Positions 33,499 through 44,869 of a DNA stretch of 64,000 nucleotides are shown here, piece by piece (the first letter of the stretch is position 1; every line of letters starts with the position of its first letter). The DNA comes from Diploscapter coronatus (Eukaryota; Nematoda; Chromadorea; Rhabditida; Rhabditidae): NCBI GenBank assembly GCA_964036155.1, contig OZ038423.1:26117249-26181248 (forward strand), written 5' to 3'. Both the position numbers and the translations under genes were made by a program. The notes beneath the pieces were generated by a model. It had not been told where the DNA came from, searched no databases, and saw only the letters and a program-made list of their open reading frames with translations.

Positions 33499-33801
33499 AA
33501 CGGTCGGAAAATTTCAAACGGGTTCCGTTTCTTCCTTTCTTTGCGCAATTCTATTTTCGTATTTTCACGCTCCTTACAGATCTGCATGCCCTCCATGTGT
33601 AAAGATGTTATCAAATGTGTCATCATTTCACCTTGAAGTAGACTTGTTTGTAAACAATCATAAATTGTTTGTAACATGGCGTTACCGATCATGCAACTAG
33701 ATGTGTTATGTTTATTTATTTGAAAAATTTAATTAGCCAAAAATGATTATTACTCGTTTTGTCATCAATTTTAAAATTTTGAGGTATAGATGTTAAGTGA
33801 A

Positions 33802-35246
33802 CTAAGCCCACTGTTTCGCCAGCATTTCAGCGTAATTGCTAGCACCCTCTTCACCAGTCGCTTTTATCTAAAAATTAATTTAGAAAGTGTTTAAAAATCA
33901 TTTTAAAATATAAATAAAATCTCACTTGCACTAAGATGTTAATACTGTCTTGTCGATTTCTGTTCGTATGCTTGATATAGTAATTTGTCACAATCGGTAT
34001 CATAAGTGTGTACAAAGGAACTGACTGAAAGACTCAATTTAGGTTATAAATGTAGCCGAACTATCGTCTGTTTAGGGTTCAAAACCTTACATAAATTGTC
34101 AGATTAACAGAATACCGGATCGGTCTATAGGGTATAATTGGATCTCCAAAATGTTTCATGAAATATAGCCTAAATTCAGATCATTTAAAAGGTAAGCGGA
34201 ATAATTACTTACGCACTTCCAAATAACAGAAACGTGGTCATCTGTATGAAACACAGAATCATGATGAGACCTGTTGAATTTGCATTTTCGCTGGATTGAT
34301 ACCGAGTCGATAAAGTCGCTGCATTCAATGAATTACTGAAACTGAAATTTTTCAACGTCCAAATTGAAATATAAAGAATAAATACCTCTTCTGCCGTTTT
34401 TGATTTATCCGATACAAAATTAAGGCGGCTATTAAAGCGACTGCATTCAATTCGATCAATAGTTTATACAATAATTCGACTTCCGGTACGACTGAGTGTG
34501 GCGTATTTATTACCGAAATAAGGTCATCGTCACAGGTACAGTTGTTGTAGGTGCGATAGATTAATAATGCAGGCAGCATTACCTAAACTCTACCTTTAAA
34601 AATCAATTAAATGTAATTTCGTACCCCAAAAACACACAGAAAGTATCCTAGCGTCCTTGATGATTGCTCATAGTATTTATAGCAATAACAGGCTACACTT
34701 CTTTCGACTAACATCAAGAACTGTGGCATTTCCACTAACATTATTGATACGATAAACATAATATGACCCTAAATTGAACCATAGCAATTAATTTTGAATT
34801 TAGATCGTACCCATTTATAAAGCGTATAAGGTAAAATAGCATCACAGGGATCTCTCGCTAAATGCGCGTAAATCATATGATGTGTTTGAATGAATATGAA
34901 TAATGCGGAGTGATAAATCGAAGTTATGTACAATAGGAAAAATAAAATCTAAATTTTTATCTTACGCATTATAACTTGAATAGCCTACCTTAATATTAAA
35001 ATGAAACACTAGATTCGGGAAGTCTTTCAATAAGCTTCGAATTAACAAAACTATCGCTGTTACGCATACGATAATTTGATACATTTGCATTGTACGATAT
35101 GGTGATGATTTTACAATGTCGAACCCCTGAATTTGGAAATCTATTTCACACTTCATGCATCAGACTTACATCCTGACAGGATAAACTTCCGTCTCTAACG
35201 GTAGAATTTTTTATATTAGGTTCAGTTGAGGCTAATATACTCGTCA
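33802..35246 (-). CDS. Chemoreceptor of the SRA/SRAB-like seven-TM superfamily (copy 1)
   Basis: Exons splice in phase from MTSILASTEPNIKNSTVRDG at 35246 to TAG at 33802-33804. TM1 is MYQIIVCVTAIVLLIRSLL. TM2 follows VFHFNIK, the F-H-N-K motif of the Sra superfamily. TM3 ends LVERSVACYCYKYYEQ, the ER-plus-aromatic signature. TM4 is VMLPALLIYR, TM5 YKLLIELNAVALIAALILYR with a basic RINQKRQKR, TM6 TGLIMILCFIQMTTFLLF and TM7 VSPLYTLMIPIVTNYYIKH. The C-terminal exon is EEGASNYAEMLAKQWA. Such receptors are nematode-specific chemosensory proteins of ciliated neurons. The gene lies head-to-tail with a second copy to its right on the same strand. Confidence 0.82.
33805..33935. repeat. Near-identical segment, copy A (tail of receptor copy 1)
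   Basis: From just after the stop codon through the last exon, the last intron and into the preceding exon, this stretch matches 35826-35955 at about 97 percent, with four or so substitutions. The match includes the intron, while the upstream exons of the two receptors are much more diverged. Confidence 0.9.
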
Positions 35247-35436
35247 TAATATAAACAATAGAATAATGAGAATGTTATATTTATCAACTATTTAATGGGG
35301 TGGCCTGAAAAGTGTGTATGTGTCGATATAATTCAAGCCCCTTTCAGGCCGGCATCATGAGATTAGCTCTGTTAATATGTACAACATTCTCTAGGGCTGC
35401 GTTTTCGCGCTTTGAAGACCTTTTTTGTTTCTAAGA

Positions 35437-35856
35437 ATGGAGAAAAGTTGATTCTAACTGCAAAAAACGCTTGATTTCAGGGCAGGTGATATTTCCAACC
35501 TTGCAATTTGCAAAGGCCCACGAGGCTCAAAAAGTTCTTATAAGTTTACGAAATCGAAAAATAAAGTCAGATTTTGAAAAATCACAGGTGAGTGTGGACG
35601 AAAAGGAAGTAAATGTTTTCAATTCTCGAAATTCGTCAAAATAAATATCTTTAACAATTCGATTTTATATATCGCAGAATTGTGCACTGAAACATTGTGT
35701 ACTTTGGATTATACTGGATTATTGCACGATGAACATTTTAATTGCAAAACATTTAATCGAATTATGGATGAAGAGAAAATGCTTGCAAATTTAATATTGA
35801 TAAAAGATGAAGTATCAGATCTTCAGGCCCACTGTTTCGCTAGCATTTCAGCGTAA
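35437..35856 (+). pseudogene. Possible RPB4/RPC9-like fragment, opposite strand, cut by receptor tail
   Basis: Three plus-strand segments can be spliced: ATG at 35437-35446, 35481-35591 and 35678 onward. The second reads QVIFPTLQFAKAHEAQKVLI and SLRNRK. The third reads LCTETLCTLDYTGLLHDEHF, then NCKTFNRIMDEEKMLANLIL. The pattern (FP...F..A.E...L...R, then ...TL.YT..., then LANL) vaguely resembles RNA polymerase subunit RPB4/RPC9. After SDLQAH the frame runs into the segment antisense to the last exon of the second receptor and stops at 35854-35856. The choice of donor at 35591 (GTGTGG) is needed for the frame, which is weak. It could instead be a decayed gene fragment or chance. I give the family idea low weight. 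Confidence 0.3.
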
Positions 35857-37316
35857 TTGCTAGCACCCTCTTCACCAGTCGCTTTTATCTAAAAATTAAT
35901 TTAGAAAATGTGTAAAAATAATTTTAAAATATAAATAAAATCTCACTTGCACTAAAGAAATAATACTGGACTGTCTTTTTCGAATGATAAAATGTATGAA
36001 GTAGATAGTTACCAAAGGTAGAGCTAGCGTATAAATGTATACGAGCTGAAAAATACGGGTTATTGGAGAAACTTCTAGGTTAAAGTCGTCGAAACTCGTG
36101 ATTCAGCCATTTCCACTTACATATGAGGCTTCCACCGCAGCATATAGTGCACCCATATTGTTTTCACCAAAAAGCACATCTCCGTCTGCTTTCATGTAGT
36201 ATACTCTGAACCGGATATTACAAATGTCATAGGATTCAAAGTTAATGATCTCTTTGCAATGCTGCAGTTTTATTGACGTGGTCTTTCTCTTCCTTTTGAG
36301 GTAGGAGAAATAATAGGCCACGTCTATAAAATTATGCGATATTGAATAATTCGTTATGCTTACAAAGATCCGTATCCCAAAAATATAAATAATTGAATAA
36401 AACATAGAACGGTCAGTAATCCTGATGAACTAGCGTTTTCACTGGCTTGATACCGAGTTGATAAGGTTGAAACGTTAGGGGAGTTTCTAAAACTAAAATC
36501 ATCGATATTTCAGACTTTTGTAATAAATATTCACCTATCCTGTCTTTTCTTATTTACATATAACAACACAAACGCTACTACTAATGCTATGATATTCAAC
36601 AAAATTAACAGCTGCAGCATAAAGTAGATTTCGGGCTGAACTTCCTTTGGAGTATTCAGGCAGCTCATCATAGGAAATGTAAATGAGTCGTTATAATACG
36701 TTTTCACGGATAATATGGCTGGCACGATAAACTAAATATTTTTATTAAATTGAAAAATAGATAAAATTTACCGCCACAGCCAAAAGACAGTATCCTAATT
36801 TATGCGACGAATTCTCGTATCTCTCATAACAATAGCAAGCGATACTTCTCTCAATCAGCATCAAAAATTGACTCATATTCAAGAACATTAGTGATATAGC
36901 GAATAAAATATGGACCTAAGGTTAAAACTTTTAATTTTAAGTGAAATTAAAATTACGATTTTATAGAAATTCTGAGGTAGAACGACATCACAATCTTCCT
37001 TGGCTAGGAAAGACAAAATTAAATGATGTATCTGATAAAACCCAAATATAGCCGCATTATAAAGTGACGATGCGTATAATAGGAAAAATAGTATCTAAAA
37101 GTATTTTTCTCTATTTAAAAATACAACTAACCATACCTTAATATTAAAATGCATAGCTAATTTGGAGAAATCCTTCGTGAATATCCTTATTAGTAAACAT
37201 ATTGCGGTAATTGAGGCGATAATTTGCCAAAATTGTACCAAACGATACCAGGGATGTTGAGAAACTATGTAATACTGAAATTTGAACTTTTTTGAACCTC
37301 GAAGGAAATGATTCAT
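35823..37316 (-). CDS. Chemoreceptor of the SRA/SRAB-like seven-TM superfamily (copy 2)
   Basis: This gene parallels its left neighbour: WQIIASITAICLLIRIFTKD, then MHFNIK, a conserved tyrosine/cysteine-rich segment of the form ERSIACYCYERYE, PAILSVKTYYNDSFTFPMMS, YFMLQLLILLNIIALVVAFV with basic NKKRQDR, SSGLLTVLCFIQLFIFLGYG, and a C-terminal tail nearly identical to copy 1. The stop is TGA at 35823-35825. One exon (36103-36317) is longer than its counterpart and encodes a basic KRKRKTTS stretch. The 5' end is uncertain: I use the ATG at 37316 (MNHFLRGSKKFK), but copy 1 has an additional first exon and I could not find an equivalent, so the start may be missing or decayed. Function inferred as chemosensory. 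Confidence 0.75.
35826..35955. repeat. Near-identical segment, copy B (tail of receptor copy 2)
   Basis: Counterpart of 33805-33935. The similarity begins at the stop codon, so the boundary with unrelated sequence is sharp on that side, and fades at about 35955 inside the preceding exon. It overlaps in antisense the end of the plus-strand fragment at 35437-35856. Confidence 0.9.
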
Positions 37317-37702
37317 AAATCATAATGACTTTATATCAAAGCATAATTCATGCTGGTTCAAAATTATCGCAAATTAGCAAATCTTTGTGATATCGTAATA
37401 TGAAATTTAGCAAGGTTAATGGCGTTGTTTGGTTCGAAAATCTTGGAGGTCGAAAATAGGGGGAAAATGGATGCTTTTAGGCCAGTTTCTCTTTTTCACG
37501 TGTTATTTCCTCTTCTAGCTCACTGAAAAAACCGTACTCCAGTGTGCACCTTTCAGATTTACGAATAAAATAATATGAAAACTAATAAAAATGAGCATAA
37601 AATTTACCTCGCGACAAATATCTGTAATATTTGTTTCTGAAAGATTCGAAATCCTGGCTAATCTAGCAACATTAGCCATGATACTAGTTGAGAGTAGTAT
37701 TT

Positions 37703-37985
37703 TTAGCGTTTCTTAGTCTGCAAGAAATAAATCTCTCGATAACAATATCCGCTAGCATCGTAAAAATCGCCGTTCACATAGCAGTCGAATACATATTTTA
37801 CGTCCTCGATTTTTCTCGAGAATAAGAGACGAAAGCCTTTATTTTGCAGGGCGTAATTACGGCCTAACCGGTGAAAATCCAAATGATATGATAAGAAAAT
37901 GCCGAAAAAGTCGTCATGTTCGACTATGAATTCGAAATGAGTTCTAAGAATATTCGTGACCAATACTTTGAACGATAGGTTCGCG
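37703..37985 (-). CDS. Candidate last exon of an unrecognised gene
   Basis: An open segment begins right after a CTTCTAG acceptor and ends in a TAG stop. It encodes LSFKVLVTNILRTHFEFIVE, then HDDFFGIFLSYHLDFHRLGR and YVFDCYVNGDFYDASGYCYR, with two cysteines. It has protein-like composition but no ATG, no clear upstream exon and no recognised family. It could be a gene fragment between the second receptor and the membrane-protein gene, or part of a gene whose upstream exons were lost. Confidence 0.3.
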
Positions 37986-38747
37986 CTAGAAGAGAAATAT
38001 CAAATCACGCATTTGTTGGAATTTTAATGAGTAATTTGCAGGCTAATGCGGGGAAAACATATCAAATGCACAATCCAATTATAGCCCTGATTACGGGTGG
38101 TAGGTGAAAATAGAAGGCGGAAAAAATCAAATATTGGGGCGCGTTCATACTTTAGTTGCAAATTGCAAGTTGCATTGCAACTAAAGTATGAACGGGCCCT
38201 TAGTCACAAATCAAAAATTCCGATATGAAAAACTGACACCGACAAAATTTGACGAAAGAATTAGCTAGGAAAATTCATGTTTAGATATTTGACATCTCGT
38301 TCATGATAAAGCTAATAAGATTAAAATTCTGACAAAAATCTGATACGAATAAAATATCTAAAAACTTCTTGTCAATAATTTGATTATTATTATTCGTAAA
38401 GTGAATTTCATAGGAACAAAATTTGTGCTCGATTCAAACCGCGTATTATCGACATAACGCCTCTTTCTTGCAAAAAGAAAACTGTAATTTCCGTTCAACA
38501 TATCTCAAAAAGTACTGGTAAACTAGCAAAATAAATGCGTTGTTAAAAATACCGTCGAAAAACGATCAGATAACCGGAAATTGCACTCGATACCTAACAC
38601 TCAAACATCGGATTCAGGTACAAACTACTAGATATATTTTATAAAGTTCACCCAAATGTTATGAACATTATTATTTTTATTTAAACTGATTTGCTACTTA
38701 ACTTAAATTAGCTAGAATTGATGAGATTGAATTATTCTTGATCGTGG
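37986..38747. other. Intergenic with one hairpin element
   Basis: No gene recognised; AT-rich. The hairpin at 38136-38204 is the only defined structure. The stretch left of the candidate exon (37317-37702) has a second short minus-strand reading possibility (MANVARLARISN at 37679) whose splice phases do not agree. Confidence 0.4.
38136..38204. repeat. Short compact hairpin (MITE-like)
   Basis: The left arm GCGTTCATACTTTAGTTGCAA and right arm TTGCAACTAAAGTATGAACG are near-perfect inverse copies of about 22-27 bases. They are separated by a loop of only about 13 bases. The outer ends GGGGCGCG and GGGCCC are partly matched. The compact hairpin could be transcribed as a short stem-loop, but nothing shows that it is. 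Confidence 0.75.
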
Positions 38748-39248
38748 TCAGAGTGACGCCAAAGTTCCCGTGGTGAAGATCGGAGGCTGAAAAGTTTGGG
38801 TTTATTTTGGAACAAGAACAAAGACAAGGTTTTGTAGCAAGGTAAGGAAATATTCTGAAATAAAATCAAGTACAACGTTCTAGACAAAAACAAACCTGTT
38901 CGTGACTGGGCTCCATTTCGGATCTGTCGATGCGTCGTACGATGCCCAGACGCAACGCTTCATCGAGACTCTCCTTGAAGATTCGGCTGAAATAGCGACG
39001 AATCTGGTTTGTTCGAGAAAACGAAATTTCTGCCCCAGAAACTCACGTTTTCTTATTGTAGATCGACTGTTGAACAATGGCGCAAATGATCAGAAACAAG
39101 AGGAAGAGGCCCAGCAGGATGTTAAAGAACTTGTACCTAATTAAGGGAATAACTAAATATTTAGTTAGGGCAATTAACTATTTAATAAGGAGCAATTAAC
39201 TCACTCAACCAAATAACCGTCCTCGCTCGTGGAGAGCATGCTACTCAT
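38748..39248 (-). CDS. Small single-pass membrane protein
   Basis: Four exons in phase give about 84 residues, from MSSMLSTSEDGYLVEYKFFN at 39248 to TGA at 38748-38750. One hydrophobic segment (ILLGLFLLFLIICAIVQQ) is followed by a basic and acidic tail, SIYNKKTRIFKESLDEALRL, ending FTTGTLASL. There is no signal-peptide cleavage motif, so it is predicted as a single-span membrane protein with its N-terminus in the cytosol or lumen. It is not a family I recognise. It lies 240 bases downstream of a glycosyltransferase gene on the same strand. Confidence 0.6.
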
Positions 39249-39487
39249 GATCTCTTTCGGTTAATGTAATTAACAAAATAAAAAATAAAAACAAGACAAA
39301 ATTCAAATTCAATTGAATTGTTTATTTGACAGTTACACAATAATGGACTAGAATAATATGATAAGATAAATATTTATAAATAAAAGTTGAAATTTCGTGT
39401 ATTAGGCTGGTTGGAGTTGAAAATTTCAAATTCTGACCTAAGAAATTTTAAATCTCAGCCTCCGACAAGCCTTGTTCCGGACTTGGG

Positions 39488-41843
39488 TTAATTGTATTCA
39501 TTGAAGCGATCCCACCAATAGCAGGGGGTAGCTTCGAAATTGGATAATTTTTTGTAGTAAGTGATTGGAGACTTGACCCTGTTCATATGAATGGAGTAGA
39601 TATGCTTGTAGCCATCCCTGCATCGATATTCCGGAGCGTCGACGAAAGACATCGCTCCTACGTGCTTTCGGGAGATCTAAATTTAGGTTTGAAGGCTGTG
39701 ATGATGGTCAAAATATATATTAAATATTTTTTCATAACCTAATATAAAATAGTCCTTATGTTTAAAACGTATTTTACCATTTTTTTTTTTCGGAAATAAG
39801 GTTTATTTTCAGGTTACATTGATCTTACCTTGGCATTCTCCGCCAAAATCCCAGTCCAAATGACGTCTTCTGGAAGCATTCGGAAGTTCGACGATGTGGT
39901 AAATAAGCTGTTTGCAGCAGCAACAAGTAATTTTCGAGGTAGGTCGCGACCTGGAAAAATCAAAGTCTGAGGTCGAAGCTAAATTGAATACCGAGGAAGA
40001 CATAAGTCCCAGTCGAGCAATATAGCGGATACTCATTCGCAGAATAGACGTATTCGGGCACAGCCCATTTGGAAATAGTCCTCAGGACCCTCTTTTGAAT
40101 ATTGCACTTTCCCAAAATCAGAGGGGCTTCTAATACTTTATTTTAAAAATAAAAGGACCCTCTGAACTTACTATTCTCCTCGCAAAGTCGCTCGTAATTG
40201 TAGAGCATTAAAACGTTGTCACTGTCCGCTTTTACTAGACACTTCGTTTCTTTATATCTGAATCTTGGATGTTTAAACTATTTTTAAAGTACAAGGACCT
40301 GGTTCCTTTATAATATAACATAGCATAGGTTTTCAATGATAGAGAATAGTATCCTTCGTCCATTTCTGCAACAACTAAGTCCTTATAATTATTCGACTCT
40401 ATCAAGATAGAGGCAAGCTCAGAGGTGCTGGCCTGAATTCAAATATAAAAAAATAATTATTATTTAAATTTATACCGGTCGCCCCATTAGAAATAGAACT
40501 TTCGTAGTCCTGTTATCGTATTCCGAATTGTTACCCCAGGAATTTCGAATTTCCTGTCGAGTATGGTACTCCTAAAATACTAATTTTTGGAAGAATAAAA
40601 TTAAACATTTTTGTGCATAATGTAGGTCCTACGATTGGCCCACTACCAAATTTGAATACATCATCCCCTTGAGTTCAATAATCTAACCCAAATTAGCCTA
40701 TATCAAGTAATCACCCAATCCAAATAATCAACATTGATCTCGCCCACTCTCAAACCTCATTACCAATCTTCATCTTCGACCAGCCGGCCCAACTAACTTC
40801 TACCTTCCTTCAAACCAAGACTCAAAACTTATAAAAGCCTTGACAGGCATACATGCCAATAAATTGTGATAGACAAGATATTGTCTTGACTTGAACTCGA
40901 CAAGAAAAGAGCCGAGACCAAACACAGACTCACAGATAAAATCGTCTCAAATTCTCTTATCCTCACATCCACACCACATACATCTTTCTATGCACATTCG
41001 TGCGCATTTTTACCTTTGGATGAGTAACGACCATTACCAAAACTTGGATATTGTGATCGTTAGATTCTATTGGGGGCTCCAGCATAAAGTCGACCGTTAA
41101 ATTGATCATTTTCGGAGGGTCATCTAAAAAATTGCGAAATTAAAAGTGAATGACATAAATTTTCTTACCTTTAGTAAACTTGATCCTGCTGCCTTCGATG
41201 TTCCTGAGAATGAAGAATTTGCAAATAAGAATCGAAGCGCACAGGCAAATGGTCGTGTAGGCGGCTAGCGGCAAACGTCGAAATCTGGAAATTTCACTTT
41301 AGTCGCGAATCTGAAATTTGGCTTTTGTTCTTTAGCGCTTATTCGATTATGAATACATTCTTCTGAAATGGGGAAGATCGAATCTTGAGAGATTATACAT
41401 GAAGGTCTAGAGAGCACTTAAGGCTGAACAAATGCATTCGAATGTGGGGTTGGAATCCAATCTGACTTAGGATAGAGTATTAATAAAACAGTACGGCATA
41501 GGTAAGCGAAGTTTGCATATTTAGAAGTTCATGAGGCATTTAGTATGCTCTGTCGTACTACGTTTATTAAATGAACCTAGGAGCTTTTAAGGTTTGAGAT
41601 AAGGGTCCGAATTTTCTAGATATACCGAGGGCATCTCCATCTCCTGACATGTCTGCCTTCGTTTGGAATATCGTAGGGAATTACTGATTCGGGTAGAGGT
41701 TGACGAGTTTCGACCTCGATAAAATCCCCGTTCTCAGACCAATCTCCGACCTCTGCTGCTGCAGGAAGCTGACCACCACCTGCGCCGCGTCCAAACCGTA
41801 ACGATGGAATATTTACGATGAGCGGCGGAATTATCAGACAGAT
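39488..41843 (-). CDS. GT31-family beta-1,3-glycosyltransferase (N-terminus unresolved)
   Basis: Exons on the minus strand encode a type II Golgi enzyme. A basic and proline-rich cytosolic part is followed by one signal anchor (LAAYTTICLCASILICKFFI). Then come the GT31 motifs: EYHTRQEIRNSWGNN, VLFLMGRP, YKDLVVAEMDEGYYSLSLKT, KADSDNVLML (the DxD metal site), YPLYCSTGTYVFLG and LPEDVIWTGILAEN. These are the RxxIRxTW, lumenal DxD and EDV(Y)xTG hallmarks of beta-1,3-galactosyl/GlcNAc transferases, which extend glycans in the Golgi. The DxD block reads DSDN rather than the more usual DDDV. The first exon is open up to 41843 in the frame that reaches RWRCPR before the membrane span, but I see no ATG, so the start lies in an exon I could not place. 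Confidence 0.82.
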
Positions 41844-44588
41844 TTATTAGGTGCGTCAATTTTGCCTGTCGAATAAACAATTTAGCATCGATTTTCTAGT
41901 GACATGTCACTCTATTGGGCACTAAATTTTCGCCGTTGGGAATAGTTTCATAGACTTCAAATATGCTGCGAATTTATAGTTCCAGGTAAATTTATTGGGT
42001 ACGAAGCATTTTTGCTTTCGTGGGGATAATTTTATGCCAATCAGCCGTGGCAGCGAAAATCGGGGATGAAGGCGCATAGATCCAGGACTGAGATAAGAGA
42101 TCCCACCCGAACAGGGATCTAGGATTCGGGGAAACGAAGCCCCGCCCCCCGAAATGGAATAAAAATGGGAACTAACGACATGCCACATAAATTATAACAA
42201 AAAGATTAAAAATATAGACCTCAAAAGTGGCGTAAGAATGAGGCTAATTGAATAATTAAATCAAATAAATGACGCCGTGAATAAGTCTATGAAATATGAA
42301 CTAAACGTATTCAGACATAATATTCATGCTTAGGTGCTTAAAATATACGAAAACGATATATATGACAAGAAAAGTTAAACCCTGATGAATAAAAGTATGA
42401 ATTGCGATTGGGAGTTAAAACTTTTAACATAATTGAAGCCTACCTCCTATAATAGCAAGCGCTGCGCATTTCAGGATCATCGTATCGTCGTTAGGAAGCT
42501 GGGTGATATCTTCATCATAATAAATTATTTCGAGAATATGTCCAGAGAAATTAGTAATCCTCGAAAATTCCTCCGAATAAAATCGATATTTCGATGGAAG
42601 GCGAGATTCCCGTCCTTATGTAATAATCGGTTCGAATATATTGGCGGCTGCGATTTGAACATCGTCGTGAAAGTCGGGACCGTAAATAAGGCGTATAAGC
42701 ATATTCGCGGAGATCGTAATCTTCAAATATTCCCCCTTTGTAGCGCCTTTCCAAAACGAAATATGAAGGTAATTACGCAAGAAAAACGAGAGTCAAAAGT
42801 TCTACCTAAATTTTAATGGGCTTATTTTTTTGCAGAATTTTATAATATCGAAAATGGAAAGTCATGCGGAATATCTATGCCTGTCATCTAAAATCTAATT
42901 TTGATTTGCAAGGCCGGAACACTCGTTTTTGAATTAGAACTTCAAGAAATCATCTTTAAATCGAAAACATCGCAACATATTTGACTTAAATGGTATTGCT
43001 ATACAAATTTAGTTAAGCTTAATCGTAAGATACTGTCGAATATTTCTCCAAGTATAATTTGTCGATACAGAATGAAATTGTTATTGTGACTTAAAGATAG
43101 TTAGAGAGCGCAAGTGCTATTTCAAATTTAATGTTGGTGGTATTGGAAGCCAGCAAAAATATTGCTTGACTCCTCCAATATTCTAATCGAAAAGAGAAAG
43201 TCAACTTGGTTTAGTCCAAACCCCTAACTAGCTCGATAATTACCCGAGTAAATTTCGGAATTTTTCGTAAATGAAAATTGGAATTTCGATTCATTTGGAT
43301 GCACTCGAATCAAAAACCGATCATTTTCTCTTCAATAATCGAGCTCATTTCTCAAATGATTCTATTCCATTTTGTCGGTGAGTTGCGAAAATGATAAAAA
43401 AACATCGTTCTCTCCTATAAAAATAACGAATTTACTAATGAAACATGTTAATTTTTGAAATTTCTGCAAAAAATAAACGAAGCTTTGAAACTCTGTTCCG
43501 GAGTGTTTTAGGATCGTAGGGACTTGACATTTTCAGAATATTACCTTCGTCTCAATAAAAACAACCTATTTCTAGCGTGCAAGAATGTGCACCTATCAGA
43601 TTGGCTTTCAAGTTTTTTCACGACCTTTAGCCTCAAAAAACAAGTTTTTGTAAATTTTCTAGAGTCGGACCAACGGGGACTTTCGCAGACCTTAAAATTT
43701 CCTACAAAACCCCCGTTTTCTAATTTCATCAAATTTTCAGGTTTTTACAAGTTTGGTTCGAAAAATTCGTTTACGTAGAAAGTGCGATTTCTGCATTTGC
43801 GTTCTCTAAATAGTTTGGATAATTTTTTAGATTTATGTCACAAGAGTAAAATATCCTTATCAAACTATGCAAAGGTATCATTTCTCCGCCGGAAGTCGAT
43901 TTATCAGCTGAGTAACGTGTCTATTTCCGTTCTTATTTTACGCTATTGGCAGGTTTTCGCCGTCTAACTTCTAAATTTAGCCCCGGAAACTCCTAGGGTT
44001 TTCTTGGTCAACCTTCTTCAAAAGGAGATGTCAAGGAATTTCTTCGAAAGGTATTTGACAGAAGTGTAAGTTCTCGGACAATTTACTTAAGAAAGTGATC
44101 TACTATAGATCATGACATATCGTGTCAATGACAAAAGGAATTTTACCAATTATGATTAAACACAACATATTGATTTGTTATTAGTAAAATCATTCGATAT
44201 TCGGGATTTCACCAAGAAAAAACAGACATTTTCAAGTTAAATGCTGATAGTTTAGTTTAAAATCGACCGATATTGACCGATTTCAACCGATAAATCAGCA
44301 CTTAACGTTTCTCAAATTGCGTAGGTATTTGACACCTGATCGTTACGTTTCCAAAACAAAGACCATTTACTAACTGATTGATAAGAGAGCGAAATTTCGA
44401 GAGACGAGGAGAAACGATATTTTGATTTTCTATCAAAAAAAGAGGCGGGGTACATGAAAGTTCAAAGTTGGTCTGTCTGTGATATATCATAGACGACCCA
44501 TATAAAAGGCATGAACGATGACTTGTTCACTTGCAAAACAATAACCATATTCAAGTTTTTCCCAGTAGATTCTATTCAATTTATCGCT
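41844..44588. other. Intergenic; start of GT31 gene and upstream of a peptide gene
   Basis: The missing first exon of the glycosyltransferase should lie at the left end. A 127-codon plus-strand frame (42433-42816) and an overlapping minus-strand frame (42551-42754) occur, with a 20-base imperfect direct repeat about 165 bases apart, but no known domain. The rest shows only short random frames. Confidence 0.35.
44501..44508 (+). promoter_or_regulatory. TATA box of the small secreted peptide gene
   Basis: TATAAAAG lies 81 bases upstream of the ATG at 44589, a usual distance for a TATA element with a short leader. No acceptor-like TTTCAG precedes this ATG closely, so the leader may not be trans-spliced. 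Confidence 0.5.
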
Positions 44589-44869
44589 ATGAAAACTATT
44601 CTCTTCTTATTGATCATTTTGGCTATTTTTCAAGGTTTGTTTTTTCATAAATTATGATAAATTAAAGATATCAAATTGTAGCTGTAATCTCAATATCTCT
44701 GAAGGAAGTTCTGATGAAGGAATCAACGACATACAAATCCGAAGCCATTAATAATAATTTAAGTTATCTTAGCAGAGCAGAGACTCCTGATTCGGTAATA
44801 GTTTTATCTTTTTGTTTAAATATTTGGAATATTAAGGTTTATCGCCGGATTTTGTTCCAAAAGGCCTGA
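44589..44869 (+). CDS. Small secreted peptide precursor
   Basis: Three exons in phase (starting at 44589; second exon after TTGTAG at about 44682; last after ATTAAG at about 44836) give 63 residues. The first 16 are a classical signal peptide (MKTILFLLIILAIFQA). The mature part has no cysteines and reads VISISLKEVLMKESTTYKSE, then AINNNLSYLSRAETPDS, ending VYRRILFQKA. The RR near the end is the only dibasic site. A TATA box is present. The organisation matches an orphan neuropeptide or secreted effector gene rather than an antimicrobial peptide. I do not recognise the peptide. An antisense open frame overlaps its last exon. Confidence 0.6.

Noticed and set aside
33437..33700. 87-codon plus-strand frame
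   Set aside because: Antisense to the first exon and flank of the PLP-enzyme gene.
37500..37679. Two minus-strand segments, MANVARLARISN... and CTLEYGFFSELEEE...
   Set aside because: The splice phases do not agree with any available donor.
42433..42816. 127-codon plus-strand open frame
   Set aside because: No domain, no splice signals, and the minus strand is also open. Kept only as a low-interest finding because of the repeat.
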